This document shows, piece by piece, positions 63,144-64,000 of a DNA stretch of 64,000 bases. A program made the position numbers and the translations under genes. The notes beneath the pieces were generated by a model. The model saw nothing but the letters and a program-made list of their open reading frames with translations. It ran no database searches and had not been told where the DNA came from. The stretch comes from Herminiimonas sp. GTDB taxonomy: Bacteria; Pseudomonadota; Gammaproteobacteria; Burkholderiales; Burkholderiaceae_D. How positions within the stretch are numbered: position 1 is the stretch's first letter; each line of letters begins with the position of its first letter. The stretch lies in NCBI GenBank assembly GCA_028292665.1, contig JAQGLW010000113.1:42786-106785 (forward strand). Direction: 5' to 3'.

Positions 63144-63851
63144 CTATCTCTTTCGAATCATCAGAAAAAAATGCGCCTTGACGCCAAAAATGCGGATATG
63201 CCCTATATCGCTCCAGGGTTTTCCGGGAAGCAGGCTGGCAAGCTTTTGAAGATCCTTTGAACTTAAAGGATTAAGGACCGATTCAGAGGCCCAGACCCCC
63301 TTCCCCATCATTTTCAGCATGCGCCGCCATACACCGCGCGGCAACCAATGCAGCAGCGGAAAACGAGTGTTGAATTCCACCGGATACCAACGGTTCGCAG
63401 TCGTGACGAATACCCCTTTGCGCGATACGCGCGTCAATTCCTTCAGCAGTTCGTATTGCCGCTCGAAACTGCCGATGTGTTCAATCAGCGCATTGCAATA
63501 CACCCAGTCGAATTGCCCGTCTTCGAATGGAAGCTTGCGGCCGGCGGCTTGCTGTGAAATCTTCCGCTTGTCGGCGCGATAGTATCGGGCATTTACATGA
63601 CTCGACAAATCGATTTCGCATGAAGTAGTCATCGGAGTTCTGTCCTGCGAATCGGACCAATCGGGCAAATAATTCAGGCTTCCGGTCAATGATGTCGGCG
63701 TTGCGCCGACATCCAGAATGGTATCGCTCGGAGCGCCTTCCTTGAAGGCCTGGAAAGCGTCGAACATCCTGCGATACTGGGATACCAGTAATTTTTCCCG
63801 ATAACCGCCGTTAAGCCGGGGGGCGTACTCCGCGTTCATCGCATTTTTCAA
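63144..63851 (-). CDS. Class I SAM-dependent methyltransferase (type 11)
   Basis: A methyltransferase of 235 residues. Motif I is DTILDVGATPTSLTGSL, and FEDGQFDWVYCNALIEHIGSFERQYELLKELTRVSRKGVFVTTANRWYP gives the later SAM-binding strands and a GFVTTAN-like post-motif, resembling methyltransferases of polysaccharide or ubiquinone type. An AAGGAG lies six bases before a TTG at 63851, the best start; ATG at 63839 and a longer ORF from 63941 are alternatives. It points away from the acyltransferase gene and may belong to a neighbouring part of the polysaccharide locus. Confidence 0.8.
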   Translation of the reverse strand: MKNAMNAEYAPRLNGGYREKLLVSQYRRMFDAFQAFKEGAPSDTILDVGATPTSLTGSLNYLPDWSDSQDRTPMTTSCEIDLSSHVNARYYRADKRKISQQAAGRKLPFEDGQFDWVYCNALIEHIGSFERQYELLKELTRVSRKGVFVTTANRWYPVEFNTRFPLLHWLPRGVWRRMLKMMGKGVWASESVLNPLSSKDLQKLASLLPGKPWSDIGHIRIFGVKAHFFLMIRKR

Positions 63852-64000
63852 ATTCTTCTCCTTTGTTCGACCTGCGCCGCAAGCAATGCCGATCGAAAAA
63901 AACGGCAGATTTACAAGGCTGAAATAAAGCTTTTCACACATGTTCAATTAAATGGCTAAAGCCGACTTTGTGGGAAAGCAAGAAAAGCTGCTTCTTGCCG

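Noticed and set aside
1..64000. Prophage, insertion sequence, integrase or CRISPR-Cas genes
   Set aside because: None of the reading frames shows transposase, integrase, phage structural or Cas features.

Overview
The window is chromosomal DNA from a betaproteobacterium of the order Burkholderiales, most likely Oxalobacteraceae and close to Herminiimonas or Janthinobacterium. This placement is inferred from gene order and protein character (rpoE-rseA-rseB-mucD-lepA-lepB-DUF4845-rnc-era-recO-pdxJ-acpS; yceD-rpmF-plsX-fabHDG-acpP-fabF; rluC-rne); no database search was run. Most of the window is conserved housekeeping sequence, tightly packed, with many 4-bp ATGA overlaps.

Layout. 0-2.2 kb: the 5' end of a probable rluD, bamD, yaaA and a PIN-domain protein. 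2.3-5.0 kb: an aminotransferase, an enoyl-CoA hydratase-like protein and a histidine phosphatase. 5.1-11.9 kb: two converging acyl-CoA catabolic units. The plus-strand unit has an APH-fold kinase-like protein, an acyl-CoA dehydrogenase and a GST. The minus-strand unit has two acyl-CoA dehydrogenases and two MaoC hydratases. Both promoter regions carry a similar palindrome. 12.1-14.8 kb: a gene-poor accessory stretch with a CzcE-like protein, a small HTH protein, a probable anti-Shine-Dalgarno small RNA and two small unknown proteins. It lies directly 3' of a tRNA-Leu gene.

14.8-31.1 kb, minus strand: tRNA-Gly/Cys/Leu, pgsA, uvrC, nagZ, acpS, pdxJ, recO, era, rnc, a DUF4845 protein, lepB, lepA, a glutaredoxin-like protein and the envelope-stress module mucD-rseB-rseA-rpoE, which has a good sigma-E-type promoter in front of rpoE. 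31.1-37.6 kb, minus strand: the fatty-acid synthesis cluster with rpmF and yceD, plus a YgfX-like protein. 37.7-39.2 kb, plus strand: a Maf/YceF pyrophosphatase and an RsmI-like methyltransferase. 39.2-39.4 kb: a non-coding gap that looks like a structured RNA gene. 39.4-42.6 kb, minus strand: sppA, a Rieske protein, a HAD phosphatase and rluC. 42.6-46.1 kb: a long structured leader and rne (RNase E). 46.3-52.3 kb: chrA, moaA, moeA, rmuC and a truncated haemoglobin.

52.6 kb to the end: an exopolysaccharide locus that continues beyond the window. It holds the priming glucosyl-phosphate transferase, a Gmm-like Nudix hydrolase, manC, galU, galE, gmd, fcl, a membrane O-acyltransferase with an SGNH domain and a methyltransferase. 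Together these would supply UDP-glucose, UDP-galactose, GDP-mannose and GDP-fucose, start the repeat unit on undecaprenyl phosphate and decorate it. No glycosyltransferase, flippase or polymerase lies inside the window.

The most novel-looking signals are non-coding: (1) a roughly 165-nt hairpin-rich RNA candidate at 39.2-39.4 kb, in which three separate stems are closed by G-U pairs only on the minus strand; (2) a roughly 60-nt RNA at 13.1 kb with two CCUCC-type motifs, a promoter and a terminator; (3) the related palindromes in front of both acyl-CoA units.
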